Of a stretch of 64,000 nucleotides of DNA, positions 41,094 through 49,512 are shown piece after piece. The notes beneath the pieces were generated by a model that was not told the origin of the DNA, searched no databases, and saw only the letters and a program-made list of their open reading frames with translations. The stretch is taken from assembly GCA_934636105.1 (NCBI GenBank), contig CAKTZR010000002.1:62001-126000 (forward strand), given 5' to 3'. Each line of letters begins with the position of its first letter. Positions within the stretch are counted from its first letter, which is position 1. This stretch comes from an uncultured Clostridia bacterium. Its GTDB lineage: Bacteria; Bacillota; Clostridia; Christensenellales; Aristaeellaceae. A program made the translations under genes and the position numbers.

Positions 41094-41402
41094 TCATGAA
41101 AGATACCGCGCGATGCTGCGCACGCTGACGCGCTTGCCGCCGCCCGCCGCTTCCACACGCCCGTCGGAAAGCATCGCATAAACCGTCGATCTCGTCACGC
41201 CCATGATCCGCGCGGCCAGCGATTTATCCACGCTCTCGCCGTATTTGGCGACAAGCGCTTCCTCCGCGCTCGTCTGCTGGAGCTGCTCCGCCTGATGCAG
41301 CATTTCTTCCAGCGCAAGGACGCGCTGTTCGAGTTGGCGGATCCGCCGTGTCATCGCCGCTTCCCGCGATTCCCTTTTGCCGGACGGATGACCCGTGTCC
41401 AT
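41094..41402 (-). CDS. Coiled-coil protein with excisionase-like helix-turn-helix
   Basis: 102 residues from ATG 41402 (GGAG upstream); longer in-frame starts lack a site. Residues 15-45 form a coiled coil (MTRRIRQLEQRVLALEEMLH); the C-terminal half is a small MerR/excisionase-type helix-turn-helix (KSLAARIMGVTRSTVYAMLS, then DGRVEAAGGGKRVSVRSI). It is divergent from the S24 repressor at 41675 and is followed by the 45-residue membrane protein. It may be a local regulator; no phage genes lie nearby. Confidence 0.7.
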   Translation of the reverse strand: MDTGHPSGKRESREAAMTRRIRQLEQRVLALEEMLHQAEQLQQTSAEEALVAKYGESVDKSLAARIMGVTRSTVYAMLSDGRVEAAGGGKRVSVRSIARYLS

Positions 41403-41532
41403 CGTAAAATCTCCACATGTACGAAAATTAGTATGTTGATTTCGAATGTGATAACCACTTTGATTGTTATTTACATTGTTTATCATCATCTTCATTCCAC
41501 CATCCAACGCTCGTTTAATTTCGTCATCCGTT

Positions 41533-41627
41533 TGGCGATGGATATAGGGTATCACGCCGTCCGAGTTTTGTCAACCATCTGGCGACAATTTTTCATCATT
41601 TTTTATTTTAGGGTTGCAATCGGCGAC
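41533..41627. promoter_or_regulatory. Possible operator region between divergent regulators
   Basis: Three similar GGCGA-containing blocks (TTTGGCGATGG, TCTGGCGACAA, ATCGGCGACTT) lie at about 41531, 41578 and 41618, the last inside the promoter of the S24 repressor. They are candidate repressor sites. Confidence 0.35.
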
Positions 41628-41641
41628 TTTTGCGGTATAAT
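41614..41641 (+). promoter_or_regulatory. Promoter of the S24 repressor gene
   Basis: TTGCAA (41614-41619), 16-base spacer, TATAAT (41636-41641). Confidence 0.75.
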
Positions 41642-41674
41642 GAGGGTGTCAAGTTCTGTTTTAAGGAGGGCATT

Positions 41675-42304
41675 ATGGAATTCGGTGATATTTTACGGCA
41701 GATTCGCCTGGAACGCGGCCTTTCGCAGGATGAATTGGCGGCGCTGCTGGGCACGACCAAGCAGGTCATCAGCCGCTATGAAACCAAAAAGCGCATCCCC
41801 AAGCTCTCCGTGGTCACAGCCTTCGCGCAGAAGCTGAATCTGCCCGTTTCCGCGCTTTCCGGCGAGGAAATGATAATGCCGCCGGAGCTGATGCCCGTTT
41901 CCGGCCGTCGGCGCGTGCCGATTCTGGGCAGCGCGGCCTGCGGCGAGCCGATTTATAAGCCGGGCGACGGCACCGAGTTCGTCACCGTCGAGGACGATCT
42001 GCCCTGCGATTTTGCGCTCATCGCGGAAGGCGATTCCATGATCGGCGACCGTATCCATTCGGGCGACGTGGTCTTTATCCGCAGTCAGGATCATGTGCAG
42101 GATGGCGAAATTGCCGCCGTCGCGCTGGATAACGAAGTCACGCTCAAGCATGTGCGCCGTCTCCGCGGGCCGGATGGCAACGTCGTCTTCACCCAACTGC
42201 TCCCCTCCAACCCGGCCTATTCCCCCATCGATATCGGCGGCGAGGATGAAACGCGCATGGTTCGCGTGCTGGGCAAGGCCGTTGCCGTTCGGTTTATGCT
42301 GTAA
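41675..42304 (+). CDS. XRE-family repressor with S24 (LexA-like) peptidase domain
   Basis: 209 residues from ATG 41675 (AAGGAGGG upstream). A Cro/CI helix-turn-helix (ILRQIRLERGLSQDELAALL, then GTTKQVISRYETKKRIP) is joined to an S24 domain with the catalytic Ser in AEGDSMIGDRI and Lys in NEVTLKHVRR; the cleavage site would be the Ala-Cys-Gly in LGSAACGEP. Such proteins self-cleave with RecA after DNA damage. It resembles chromosomal SOS-like or prophage repressors, but no prophage is present. Confidence 0.88.
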   Translation: MEFGDILRQIRLERGLSQDELAALLGTTKQVISRYETKKRIPKLSVVTAFAQKLNLPVSALSGEEMIMPPELMPVSGRRRVPILGSAACGEPIYKPGDGTEFVTVEDDLPCDFALIAEGDSMIGDRIHSGDVVFIRSQDHVQDGEIAAVALDNEVTLKHVRRLRGPDGNVVFTQLLPSNPAYSPIDIGGEDETRMVRVLGKAVAVRFML

Positions 42305-42316
42305 ATCCTTCTGAAT

Positions 42317-42347
42317 CCCATTCCAAGGCGGATGGGTTCTTTTTTTG
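42317..42347 (+). terminator. Terminator of the S24 repressor gene
   Basis: CCCATTCC and GGATGGG pair with one bulged T, followed by TTCTTTTTTT. Confidence 0.8.
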
Positions 42348-42389
42348 CATTCAATTAGGAAAATATAGGAAAATTGAGGAAATCCCGTC

Positions 42390-42418
42390 TTGTTTCCGCA
42401 CCTGCTTTCCGCCATAAT
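42390..42418 (+). promoter_or_regulatory. Promoter of the helix-turn-helix gene at 42459
   Basis: TTGTTT (42390-42395), 17-base spacer, CATAAT (42413-42418). Confidence 0.6.
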
Positions 42419-42458
42419 ACAGGCAGATCGATCGAATCCGGCAAAAAGGAGGTCAACC

Positions 42459-42920
42459 ATGGCGCTTGAAAAGCTCTATTCGGTGGAGGAGGTCGCCGAA
42501 ATGACAGCTGTCACCACCCGCACGATTCGCAATTATCTGCGAAACGGCGTTTTAACAGGCACAAAAATCGGAGGACAATGGCGTTTTCGTCAGGAGGATG
42601 TAATGCGCATGTTCAATCAGGAAAATTCCGCTTCGGATTTCCGTGAAAACAGCAGCCGAATCGTTCGAGATTTTCTGGACGAGCAATATACCCCGTTTTC
42701 GGAATCCGTTTCCGTCTGCACCATCGCGGATGTCGCCTGTGCCAAGGAACAGGCCAAGGCGATGGGCAAAACCCTCTGCGAGCTTTGGAAGCAGGCCAAT
42801 ATTCAGGGAATCACCCTTCGATATGACTATCTGGAGGATTCCCAAGCCGCCCGCTTCACCTTCGTCGCGCCCCTGTCGCTGACGGAGAAGGCGTTCGCTG
42901 TGCTGCATCAGGGCACATAA
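42459..42920 (+). CDS. MerR/excisionase-type helix-turn-helix protein
   Basis: 153 residues from ATG 42459 (AAAGGAGG upstream). The N-terminal 55 residues are an excisionase-family winged helix (LYSVEEVAEMTAVTTRTIRN, then YLRNGVLTGTKIGGQWRF). The remaining 95 residues form a separate domain (SESVSVCTIADVACAKEQAK, then ITLRYDYLEDSQAARFTFVA) of unknown role, perhaps ligand binding. It has its own promoter and a strong terminator, so it acts alone. Confidence 0.75.
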   Translation: MALEKLYSVEEVAEMTAVTTRTIRNYLRNGVLTGTKIGGQWRFRQEDVMRMFNQENSASDFRENSSRIVRDFLDEQYTPFSESVSVCTIADVACAKEQAKAMGKTLCELWKQANIQGITLRYDYLEDSQAARFTFVAPLSLTEKAFAVLHQGT

Positions 42921-42926
42921 TTTGAA

Positions 42927-42965
42927 AAAGAGCTGCTTGGATTCACCCTCCAAGCAGCTCTTTCC
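42927..42965. terminator. Strong terminator
   Basis: A 15-bp perfect stem (arms 42927-42941 and 42949-42963) with A and T flanks after the helix-turn-helix gene. Confidence 0.9.
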
Positions 42966-43018
42966 TTATATTCCATTTTCTTCGCAATTACAGCGTCACC
43001 AGACCGGCCTGAAACAAG

Positions 43019-43094
43019 CGGGGACTTTGCCCCCGCACCCCTACCAAGAACCTGAGGTTCTTGGATTTCCCACTTATGAATTGCTATGCAATCC
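43019..43094. repeat. Three-hairpin palindromic repeat, family A copy 2
   Basis: GCGGGG-actttg-CCCCCGC, then CCAAGAACCT-g-AGGTTCTTGG, then ATTGC-TAT-GCAAT. Same layout as 26685-26763. It lies downstream of the dipeptidase gene. Confidence 0.75.
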
Positions 43095-43113
43095 ACGTGT
43101 ACATATCAGCGAT

Positions 43114-44025
43114 TTACTTCGTCCAGCCCAGTCTGCGGTAATAATTCAGGAAGTTGTTGCCCGCGATATCGGCCAGCGCTTCCTCGCTGTATCCGCGGCG
43201 GCGCAGTTCGTCAAGAATCTTCGGCACATCAGCCGGGCTCTTGCAGTCGGTCGGGGTGGTTTCAATGCCGTCGAAATCGCTGCCGAAGCCGACGTTCTTT
43301 TCCGCGCCGAGCTGGCACATATAGTCGATATGATCGCAGATCGTGGAAACGCTGGCCGTTCCGCTTTCGGAGAGAAAGGACGGATAGAAATTCACGCCGA
43401 TCCAGCCGCCGCGCTTGACCATCGCGCGAATCTGTTCGTCGGTCAGGTTGCGGAAATGCCTGCACAGCGACATCGCGCAGGAATGCGAGGCCATCGGCGG
43501 CTGGCTGTGCTTGTCGATCAAGTCCCAGAAGCCCGCTTCGTTGAGGTGGCTCGTATCCGCCGCCATTTTCAGCTCCGCCATCGCGCGCAGAATGTCCCAG
43601 CCGCGCGGCTTAATGCCCTCTTTGGAACCACTCTTGGCCGAATAACCGATTTCGTTTTCGTTGTTCCACGTCAGCGCAGCCATGCGCACACCATAGCCGT
43701 AGAACTCATGCACGCGCTCGACCTTTCCCTCGAAGATTTCGCCGCCCTCGATGCTCAGCAGAATCTTCACCTTGCCATCCTCCGCATCCAGCGGCGAGTT
43801 CACTCGCACCCAGCCCTCCGTGTCGCGCAGGTGCTCAAACGCGTGATATTCGGCCATCGCCTTGTCATACGGGTGGCCCGCCATGCCCTGATTGCCCGCG
43901 TACAGCGTGCAGGTTTGCAGGCTCATGCCGCCCTTTTTCATGGCGTCCATCGTCACGCAGGGCGTTTTACCCGGCTGGAGCGCGCGCATATAGAGGGTAT
44001 CGCAATGCGTATCGCAAATGATCAT
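43114..44025 (-). CDS. Membrane dipeptidase-type zinc dipeptidase (peptidase M19)
   Basis: 303 residues from ATG 44025, with AGGAGG ten bases upstream. Metal ligands of the M19 family are visible: H and D in CDTHCDTL (H7, D9), Glu in LLSIEGGE, His in AADTSHLNEAG and SHSCAMSLCRH, and Asp in FGSDFDGIE. These enzymes cleave dipeptides, including D-amino-acid ones. There is no signal peptide, so it is cytoplasmic. A terminator lies between it and the GH94 gene upstream, and no partner gene is linked. Confidence 0.92.
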   Translation of the reverse strand: MIICDTHCDTLYMRALQPGKTPCVTMDAMKKGGMSLQTCTLYAGNQGMAGHPYDKAMAEYHAFEHLRDTEGWVRVNSPLDAEDGKVKILLSIEGGEIFEGKVERVHEFYGYGVRMAALTWNNENEIGYSAKSGSKEGIKPRGWDILRAMAELKMAADTSHLNEAGFWDLIDKHSQPPMASHSCAMSLCRHFRNLTDEQIRAMVKRGGWIGVNFYPSFLSESGTASVSTICDHIDYMCQLGAEKNVGFGSDFDGIETTPTDCKSPADVPKILDELRRRGYSEEALADIAGNNFLNYYRRLGWTK

Positions 44026-44123
44026 AAGGCTTCATCCTCCTATTTTTGCAAGTCCATCTGATTGTTCTATCGGTTTAATTGGATTCTGGCATGAGGATAT
44101 CACAATTCTGCATGAAATGCAAG

Positions 44124-44159
44124 ATAAAAATGAAGGAGCCGACTCGTCAGCCCCTTCAT
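44124..44159 (-). terminator. Terminator of the GH94 gene
   Basis: ATGAAGGAGC (44130-44139) and GCCCCTTCAT (44150-44159) pair with one G-T; TTTTTAT follows on the minus strand. Confidence 0.85.
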
Positions 44160-44167
44160 GGATTCAT

Positions 44168-46600
44168 TTATTCAATCACCGCTTCAACGCGATGCTTGCC
44201 CGGCTTCTCATCCGCCGGAATTACGCAGCCATCGAGCGGCTTTCCATCCACGGTCAGATGGATTGCGCCCTTCTCGTCGCCTGCGCGGTTGAGAATATGC
44301 ACCTCGTATTCGCTGCCGCGGAACTTGCGCGTCACGGTCAGCTCGTCCAGCTCCTTGGGCAGGCACGGGTCGATCTTGAGCCCGTCGTAATCCGGCTTAA
44401 TACCCAGAATCGCCTGCGACGCGGTATAGAACGTCCACGCCGCCGTGCCGGTCAGCCAGCTGTTCTTCGCTTCGCCGAAGTGCGGCGCATACGGCCCGGC
44501 GACCATCTGACTGTATACATATGGCTCGGTATGGTGCAGCTTCTGATCGGTGATATAGGCCGGGCAGGTGCGGCGGTAGATATCATAGGCGCGGCCGCCG
44601 TGGCCGAGCACCGTCTCCGCCAGCGCAATCCACGGGTTGTTGTGGCAGAAGATGCCGCCGTTCTCCTTGTATCCCGGCGGATAGGAGCTGATTTCGCCCA
44701 GCTCGACATGATAACGCGTATACGGCGGCGTGAGGATCGACACGCCGTGCTCGCTGAGCAGCTTCTCGCGGACGGAATCCAGCGCGCGCTGCGCCAGCCC
44801 CTCCTTCACGCCCACGCCCGCCATGACGAGGAAGCCCTGCGGCTCGATGTAAATCTGTCCCTCGTCGCACTCATGCGAGCCGACTTTGTGTCCGAACGCG
44901 TCATAAGCGCGCAGGAACCATTCGCCGTCCCAGCCATGCTCCAGCACGGCCTTTTCCATCGCGGCCTTGTGTCCCGCAACGGCTTCGGCTTCCTCGTTCC
45001 AGCCGAAGCGGCGGCAAAGCTCCTCATAATCCGGGCACACGCCGACAAACATACCCGCGATGAACACGGATTCCGCCACGCCGGATTCAAAATTCGCCGT
45101 CGTCTGGAAGCTCTCGCCCGGCGTTTTGGAGAAGCAGTTGAGGTTCAGGCAGTCGTTCCAGTCCGCGCGGCCGATGAGCGGCAGGCCGTGCGGGCCGAGG
45201 TGATCGAGCGTATAATGGAAGCTGCGGCGCAGATGCTCCATCAGCGATTCCGCTTTACTCTCGTCGTTGTCAAACGGCACGCGCTCACTCAGGATATCGA
45301 CATCGCCCGTCTCCTTGACATAGGCCGCCACGCCGAAGATCAGCCACAGTGGATCGTCGTTGAAGCCGGAACCCACGTCGAAATTGCCGCGCTTGGTCAG
45401 CGGCTGATACTGATGATAGGCGCTGCCATCCGGGAACTGCGTCGCCGCGATATCCAGAATACGCTCGCGGGCGCGCGCCGGAATCAGATGCACAAAGCCG
45501 AGCAGATCCTGCGTCGAATCGCGGAAGCCCATGCCGCGGCCAATGCCGGATTCATAATAGCTCGCCGAGCGGGACATGTTGAAGGTCACCATGCACTGAT
45601 ACTGGTTCCAAAGGTTGACCATGCGGTTGAGCCGCGGCTCGCCGCTCTCCACCTGATAGATGGAAAGCAGGCCGTCCCAATACTTCGCCAGCTCGTCAAA
45701 CGCCGCGTCAAACTGCGCTTCGCTCTCGAACTGCTTCATCAGCTTATACGCGGGCGCTTTGTTGATGACGTTCGGCGCGACGAATTTCTCCTCCTCCGGG
45801 TTCTCGCAGTAGCCCAGCACAAAGATGAAGCACACGCGTTCGCCGGGCTGCAGCGTGCCGCGCAGGTTGTGGCTGCCGATGGGCGCCCAGCCGCTGGCGA
45901 CGCTGTTCGCGCTCTTGTTTTCAAACACGGCGCGCGGCTCGCCGAAGCCGTTGTACGCGCCGAGGAAGCTCTCGCGATCCGTGTCGAAGCCGTCGATCGG
46001 CGCGTTCACCGCATAAACGGCGAAATGGTTGCGGCGCTCACGGTATTCCGTCTTGTGATAAATCGCGCTGCCCTTGATTTCAACCTCGCCGGTGGAGAAA
46101 TTGCGCTGGAAGTTGGTCGTGTCGTCCTGCGCATTCCACAGGCAGAACTCGACAAAGCTGTACAGCGAAACCTCTTTTTCCGCGTCGCTGTGGTTGGTCA
46201 GCTCGACTTTCGTCACCAGCGCGTTCACGCCGCGCGGCACCATCGCGGTTTCCACCGCCTCCAGGCCGTTCTTTTCGCCCGCAATGCGGGTATAGCCCAA
46301 GCCGTGGCGGCACTCATAGCGATCCAGCGGGGTTTTGACCGGCATGAAGCCCGGCGTCCACACCACGCCGCCGTCGTTGATGTAGAAATACTGTCCGCCC
46401 GCGTCGGTCGGCACATTGTTATAGCGGTAACGGGTGATGCGCAGCATGCGCGCATCCTTATAGAAGCTGTACCCGCCGCTGGTGTTGCTCATCAGGGTGA
46501 AAAACGCTTCGCTGCCCAGGTAGTTGATCCAGGGCGACGGCGTCTGCGGCTCGGTGATGACGTATTCACGGGCCGCGTCGTCAAAATAGCCGTACTGCAT
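44168..46600 (-). CDS. Cellobiose phosphorylase (GH94)
   Basis: 810 residues from ATG 46600 with AAAGGAGG upstream, the normal size for this enzyme. The N-terminal beta-sandwich is followed by the alpha/alpha barrel with the donor-binding RGMGFRDSTQD (R359, D361) and the catalytic acid in GRADWNDCLNLN (D483), which match cellobiose phosphorylase rather than chitobiose or cyclic glucan enzymes. It splits cellobiose with phosphate to glucose-1-phosphate and glucose, saving ATP. No signal peptide: cytoplasmic. It is divergent from a LacI gene and ABC sugar importer, consistent with cellobiose import. Confidence 0.93.
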   Translation of the reverse strand: MQYGYFDDAAREYVITEPQTPSPWINYLGSEAFFTLMSNTSGGYSFYKDARMLRITRYRYNNVPTDAGGQYFYINDGGVVWTPGFMPVKTPLDRYECRHGLGYTRIAGEKNGLEAVETAMVPRGVNALVTKVELTNHSDAEKEVSLYSFVEFCLWNAQDDTTNFQRNFSTGEVEIKGSAIYHKTEYRERRNHFAVYAVNAPIDGFDTDRESFLGAYNGFGEPRAVFENKSANSVASGWAPIGSHNLRGTLQPGERVCFIFVLGYCENPEEEKFVAPNVINKAPAYKLMKQFESEAQFDAAFDELAKYWDGLLSIYQVESGEPRLNRMVNLWNQYQCMVTFNMSRSASYYESGIGRGMGFRDSTQDLLGFVHLIPARARERILDIAATQFPDGSAYHQYQPLTKRGNFDVGSGFNDDPLWLIFGVAAYVKETGDVDILSERVPFDNDESKAESLMEHLRRSFHYTLDHLGPHGLPLIGRADWNDCLNLNCFSKTPGESFQTTANFESGVAESVFIAGMFVGVCPDYEELCRRFGWNEEAEAVAGHKAAMEKAVLEHGWDGEWFLRAYDAFGHKVGSHECDEGQIYIEPQGFLVMAGVGVKEGLAQRALDSVREKLLSEHGVSILTPPYTRYHVELGEISSYPPGYKENGGIFCHNNPWIALAETVLGHGGRAYDIYRRTCPAYITDQKLHHTEPYVYSQMVAGPYAPHFGEAKNSWLTGTAAWTFYTASQAILGIKPDYDGLKIDPCLPKELDELTVTRKFRGSEYEVHILNRAGDEKGAIHLTVDGKPLDGCVIPADEKPGKHRVEAVIE

Positions 46601-46650
46601 GAGGTTTCCTCCTTTTATTTGCTGCATCGGCGCGTTTGCCGCCGTCGATG

Positions 46651-46664
46651 CTAAATCGTTTTCG
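46651..46664 (-). promoter_or_regulatory. LacI operator-like site of the GH94 gene
   Basis: Minus strand CGAAAACGATTTAG, differing at one base from CGAAAACGGTTTAG at 46946-46959 in front of the LacI gene. It lies about 35 bases after the GH94 -10 box, where bound repressor would block elongation. Confidence 0.55.
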
Positions 46665-46699
46665 GAACAGGTTTCGGATTTCCGCTTCAATCTAATGCA

Positions 46700-46728
46700 A
46701 CTATATCCCATTTATGCGGAAAAATCAA
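46700..46728 (-). promoter_or_regulatory. Promoter of the GH94 gene
   Basis: Minus strand TTGATT (46723-46728), 17-base spacer, TATAGT (46700-46705). The 403-base divergent gap also holds the promoter and operator of the LacI gene; I see no ORF in it. Confidence 0.7.
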
Positions 46729-46909
46729 GGCTTTTTGTCGATTTTGCCCCGCTTATTTTTTCACCCGGTTTCGCTGCGGATCGTCCTTTTTGAAAACGAA
46801 TTCGTCTTCTTCCTTTATATATCCTTGTGAAAAGCACAACGTTTTTGAGCATTTCGCACACTCCGTCCGACGAGTTTCAGAAAAATTTTCTATTTTTTGA
46901 AAAAAGCAC

Positions 46910-46938
46910 TTGCAATTTTGGCAGTCCCGTCGTATAAT
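46910..46938 (+). promoter_or_regulatory. Promoter of the LacI-ABC operon
   Basis: TTGCAA (46910-46915), 17-base spacer, TATAAT (46933-46938). Confidence 0.8.
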
Positions 46939-46945
46939 GAAATCA

Positions 46946-46976
46946 CGAAAACGGTTTAGAACATTTCGAAACCGAT
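46946..46976 (+). promoter_or_regulatory. LacI operator-like dyad
   Basis: CGAAAACGGTTTAG followed by CGAAACCGAT: CGGTTT and AAACCG form an inverted repeat just after the -10 box, a standard place for autoregulation by a LacI-type repressor. Confidence 0.55.
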
Positions 46977-47003
46977 AAACTCCACAAATAAGGGGATGGA
47001 AAC

Positions 47004-48017
47004 ATGGCCGTAACGATCAAAGAGCTTTCCGCTCGATGCGGCCTTTCCGTCTCGACCGTCAGCAAAGCGCTCAACGATTATCCCGATGTCAGCGAGGAAA
47101 CCCGCCAGCAGGTGCGCGCCGTGGCCGATGAAATGGGCTACCGGGCCAACGCCATCGCGCGGAGCCTCAAGATCGGGCGCACGTTCAACCTTGGCGTGCT
47201 CTATTCGGATGATACCGAGAGCGGCTTCACCCACAGCTATTTCTCCCCCGTGCTGCAATCCTTCAAGCAGGAAGCCGAGCGCCGGGGCTACGATATCACC
47301 TTTATCACCCACAACATGGGGCATTCCAAGATGACGTATCTGGAGCATTGCCGTTATCGCAATGTCGACGGCGTCTGCATCGTCTGTTCTCACTTTGACG
47401 ACAGCGAGGTGCTCCAGCTCGTTTCCAGTCCGCTTCCGTTGGTCACCATCGACCACGTTTTCAACAACAAAGCCTGTGTGCAGTCCGAAAACAGGCAGGG
47501 CATCGAGGCGCTCACCCGCTACATCCTCTCGATGGGCCACAAGAAAGTCTCGTTCATCTACGGCGCGCAGGATACCGTCAGCGACATCCGCCTGACCAGC
47601 TTCCTGCGGACCATGAATGAAGCCGGGCTTTCCGTGCCGGATGATTACCTCGTCGCTTCGCCGTATCACGATCCCGCTTCCACACGCGAAGCGACGGCGC
47701 AGCTTTTGAGCCTGAAGGATCGCCCCACCTGCATCCTGATGCCGGATGATTACTCCGCGCTGGGCGGCATGGACGCCATCCGTGCGGCGGGTCTGAAGGT
47801 TCCGGAAGATATTTCCATCACCGGTTACGACGGCGTGGCCATGATCCAGATGTGTCAGCCGCAATTAACCACCGTCGAGCAGGATGTTTTCAGAATCGGC
47901 CGCGAGGCGGCGCGCAAGCTCGTTCATCTGATTGAGCAGCCGCGCACAACCCTCCCCGAAATCGTTTCCGTTCCCTGCCGCCTGATTACCGGCGGCACAG
48001 TCGCAAGGCTGGTTTGA
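47004..48017 (+). CDS. LacI-family transcriptional regulator
   Basis: 337 residues. The N-terminal helix-turn-helix (VTIKELSARCGLSVSTVSKA) and hinge helix (NAIARSLKIGRT) lead to a sugar-binding domain (NLGVLYSDD, then NVDGVCIVCSHFDDS, then ISITGYDGVAMIQMCQPQLT). It most likely senses cellobiose or a derivative and represses both itself with the transporter and the divergent phosphorylase gene, since both promoters share an operator-like motif. First gene of the LacI-SBP-permease-permease operon. Confidence 0.92.
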   Translation: MAVTIKELSARCGLSVSTVSKALNDYPDVSEETRQQVRAVADEMGYRANAIARSLKIGRTFNLGVLYSDDTESGFTHSYFSPVLQSFKQEAERRGYDITFITHNMGHSKMTYLEHCRYRNVDGVCIVCSHFDDSEVLQLVSSPLPLVTIDHVFNNKACVQSENRQGIEALTRYILSMGHKKVSFIYGAQDTVSDIRLTSFLRTMNEAGLSVPDDYLVASPYHDPASTREATAQLLSLKDRPTCILMPDDYSALGGMDAIRAAGLKVPEDISITGYDGVAMIQMCQPQLTTVEQDVFRIGREAARKLVHLIEQPRTTLPEIVSVPCRLITGGTVARLV

Positions 48018-48073
48018 TGTGCGATTCTCCCTCCGCGGAATGAGGGTGAACAATAAAAAGGAGGTTATTTCTT

Positions 48074-49435
48074 ATGAGGAAACATTTGTCTAAGGCCCTG
48101 GCGCTTGCGCTTGCGATGAGCTCTCTGGCCAGCGTCTCTCTCGCTGAAGGCAGCGTGCTGAACGTCTGGTGCTGGAACGACGAATTCCAGTCCCGCTTCA
48201 ACGCCTACTATCCGGAAGTCAAGGAAGTCGCGGAAGACAAGTCCACCACGACCCTGAACGACGGCACCATCGTCAAGTGGACGATCAACCCGAACGCCGA
48301 CAACAACTATCAGAACAAGCTGGATGAAGCGCTGCTCGCGCAGGAGTCCGCCGCCGATGATGACAAGATCGACATGTTCCTCATCGAAGCCGACTACGCG
48401 CTCAAGTATGTGGATTCCCCGTACACGCTGGACGTTCGCGCCGACATCGGCCTGACCGATGACGAGCTGGCCGGTCAGTACAAGTACACGCAGGATATCG
48501 CGACTGCCGACGGCGTGCTCAAGGGCGTGACTTGGCAGGCGACGCCGGGTCTGTTCGCCTATCGCCGCTCCATCGCCAAGGACGTGCTCGGCACCGACGA
48601 TCCCGCCGAAGTGCAGACCTATCTGAGCGATTGGGATAAGTTCAACGAGGTCGCCGCGAAGGCCGCTGAAAAGGGCTACAAGATGCTCTCCGGCTACGAC
48701 GACAGCTACCGCACCTTCTCCAACAACGTTTCCGCTCCGTGGGTGGACGGCACGACCGTCAAGGTGGACGCGAACATCATGAAGTGGGTCGAGCAGACCA
48801 AGGAATTCACCGACAAGGGCTACAACAACAAGTCCAGGCTCTGGGATAACACCTGGGCGGCCGATCAGGGTCCGGAAGGCAAGGTCTTCGGCTTCTTCTA
48901 CTCCACTTGGGGCATCAACTTCACCCTGCTGGGCAACTCCCTCGCTGTCCCGACCTCTGAAGGCGGCAAGGAAGAAGTCGGCAACGGCATCTACGGCGAC
49001 TACGCTGTGTGCGAAGGCCCGCAGTCCTATTACTGGGGCGGCACCTGGATTTGCGCCGCAGCTGGCACGGATAACGCCGAGACCATCAAGGACGTCATGA
49101 CCAAGCTGACCTGCGACAAGGAAATCGACAAGCAGATCACCCTCGATACCCAGGATTACACCAACAACATCGAAGCCATGAACGAAATCGCGGGCAGCGA
49201 TTATCAGTCCGCGTTCCTCGGCGGCCAGAACCACATCGCGCTGTTCGCCAAGTCCGCTGAAAAGATCGACATGAGCAACGCCGGTCCGTATGACCAGGGC
49301 TGCAACGAGCAGATCCAGAACGCGTTCCGCGACTACTTCGATGGCACCGTTGACCTCGACGGCGCGAAGAAGAACTTCGAAACCGCGATCATGGAGCTCT
49401 ATCCGGAACTGACCGAGGTTGTCTGGCCGGAATAA
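48074..49435 (+). CDS. Sugar ABC transporter substrate-binding protein
   Basis: 453 residues from ATG 48074 with AAAAAGGAGG upstream. The signal peptide (ALALALAMSSLASVSLA) has no lipobox Cys, unusual for a Gram-positive binding protein, which is normally lipid-anchored. The mature part is a family 1 solute-binding protein (VLNVWCWNDEFQSRF at its start, then VTWQATPGLFAYRRSIA). In context it would bind cellobiose or short cello-oligosaccharides. A partial terminator hairpin after the gene would let it be made in excess over the permeases. Confidence 0.9.
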   Translation: MRKHLSKALALALAMSSLASVSLAEGSVLNVWCWNDEFQSRFNAYYPEVKEVAEDKSTTTLNDGTIVKWTINPNADNNYQNKLDEALLAQESAADDDKIDMFLIEADYALKYVDSPYTLDVRADIGLTDDELAGQYKYTQDIATADGVLKGVTWQATPGLFAYRRSIAKDVLGTDDPAEVQTYLSDWDKFNEVAAKAAEKGYKMLSGYDDSYRTFSNNVSAPWVDGTTVKVDANIMKWVEQTKEFTDKGYNNKSRLWDNTWAADQGPEGKVFGFFYSTWGINFTLLGNSLAVPTSEGGKEEVGNGIYGDYAVCEGPQSYYWGGTWICAAAGTDNAETIKDVMTKLTCDKEIDKQITLDTQDYTNNIEAMNEIAGSDYQSAFLGGQNHIALFAKSAEKIDMSNAGPYDQGCNEQIQNAFRDYFDGTVDLDGAKKNFETAIMELYPELTEVVWPE

Positions 49436-49454
49436 TTCTCTAACCCATACAAGC

Positions 49455-49486
49455 AATGGGGCGGGCGCTCTGCCCGTCCCATTTTC
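49455..49486 (+). terminator. Intra-operon attenuator hairpin
   Basis: ATGGGGCGGGC and GCCCGTCCCAT (one G-U pair) then TTTTC, between the binding-protein gene and the first permease. Confidence 0.7.
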
Positions 49487-49512
49487 TTATTCCAAAAAGA
49501 AAGGTGATTCGC

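Noticed and set aside
40908..42920. Prophage remnant
   Set aside because: Only regulators and one small membrane protein are present; no structural, lysis, integrase or packaging gene.
44018..46654. Plus-strand open frame of about 880 codons opposite the GH94 gene
   Set aside because: Antisense shadow; the minus-strand frame is a clear cellobiose phosphorylase.
46601..47003. Hidden gene in the 403-base divergent gap
   Set aside because: Only short frames without ribosome-binding sites; the space is accounted for by two promoters and two operator-like sites.
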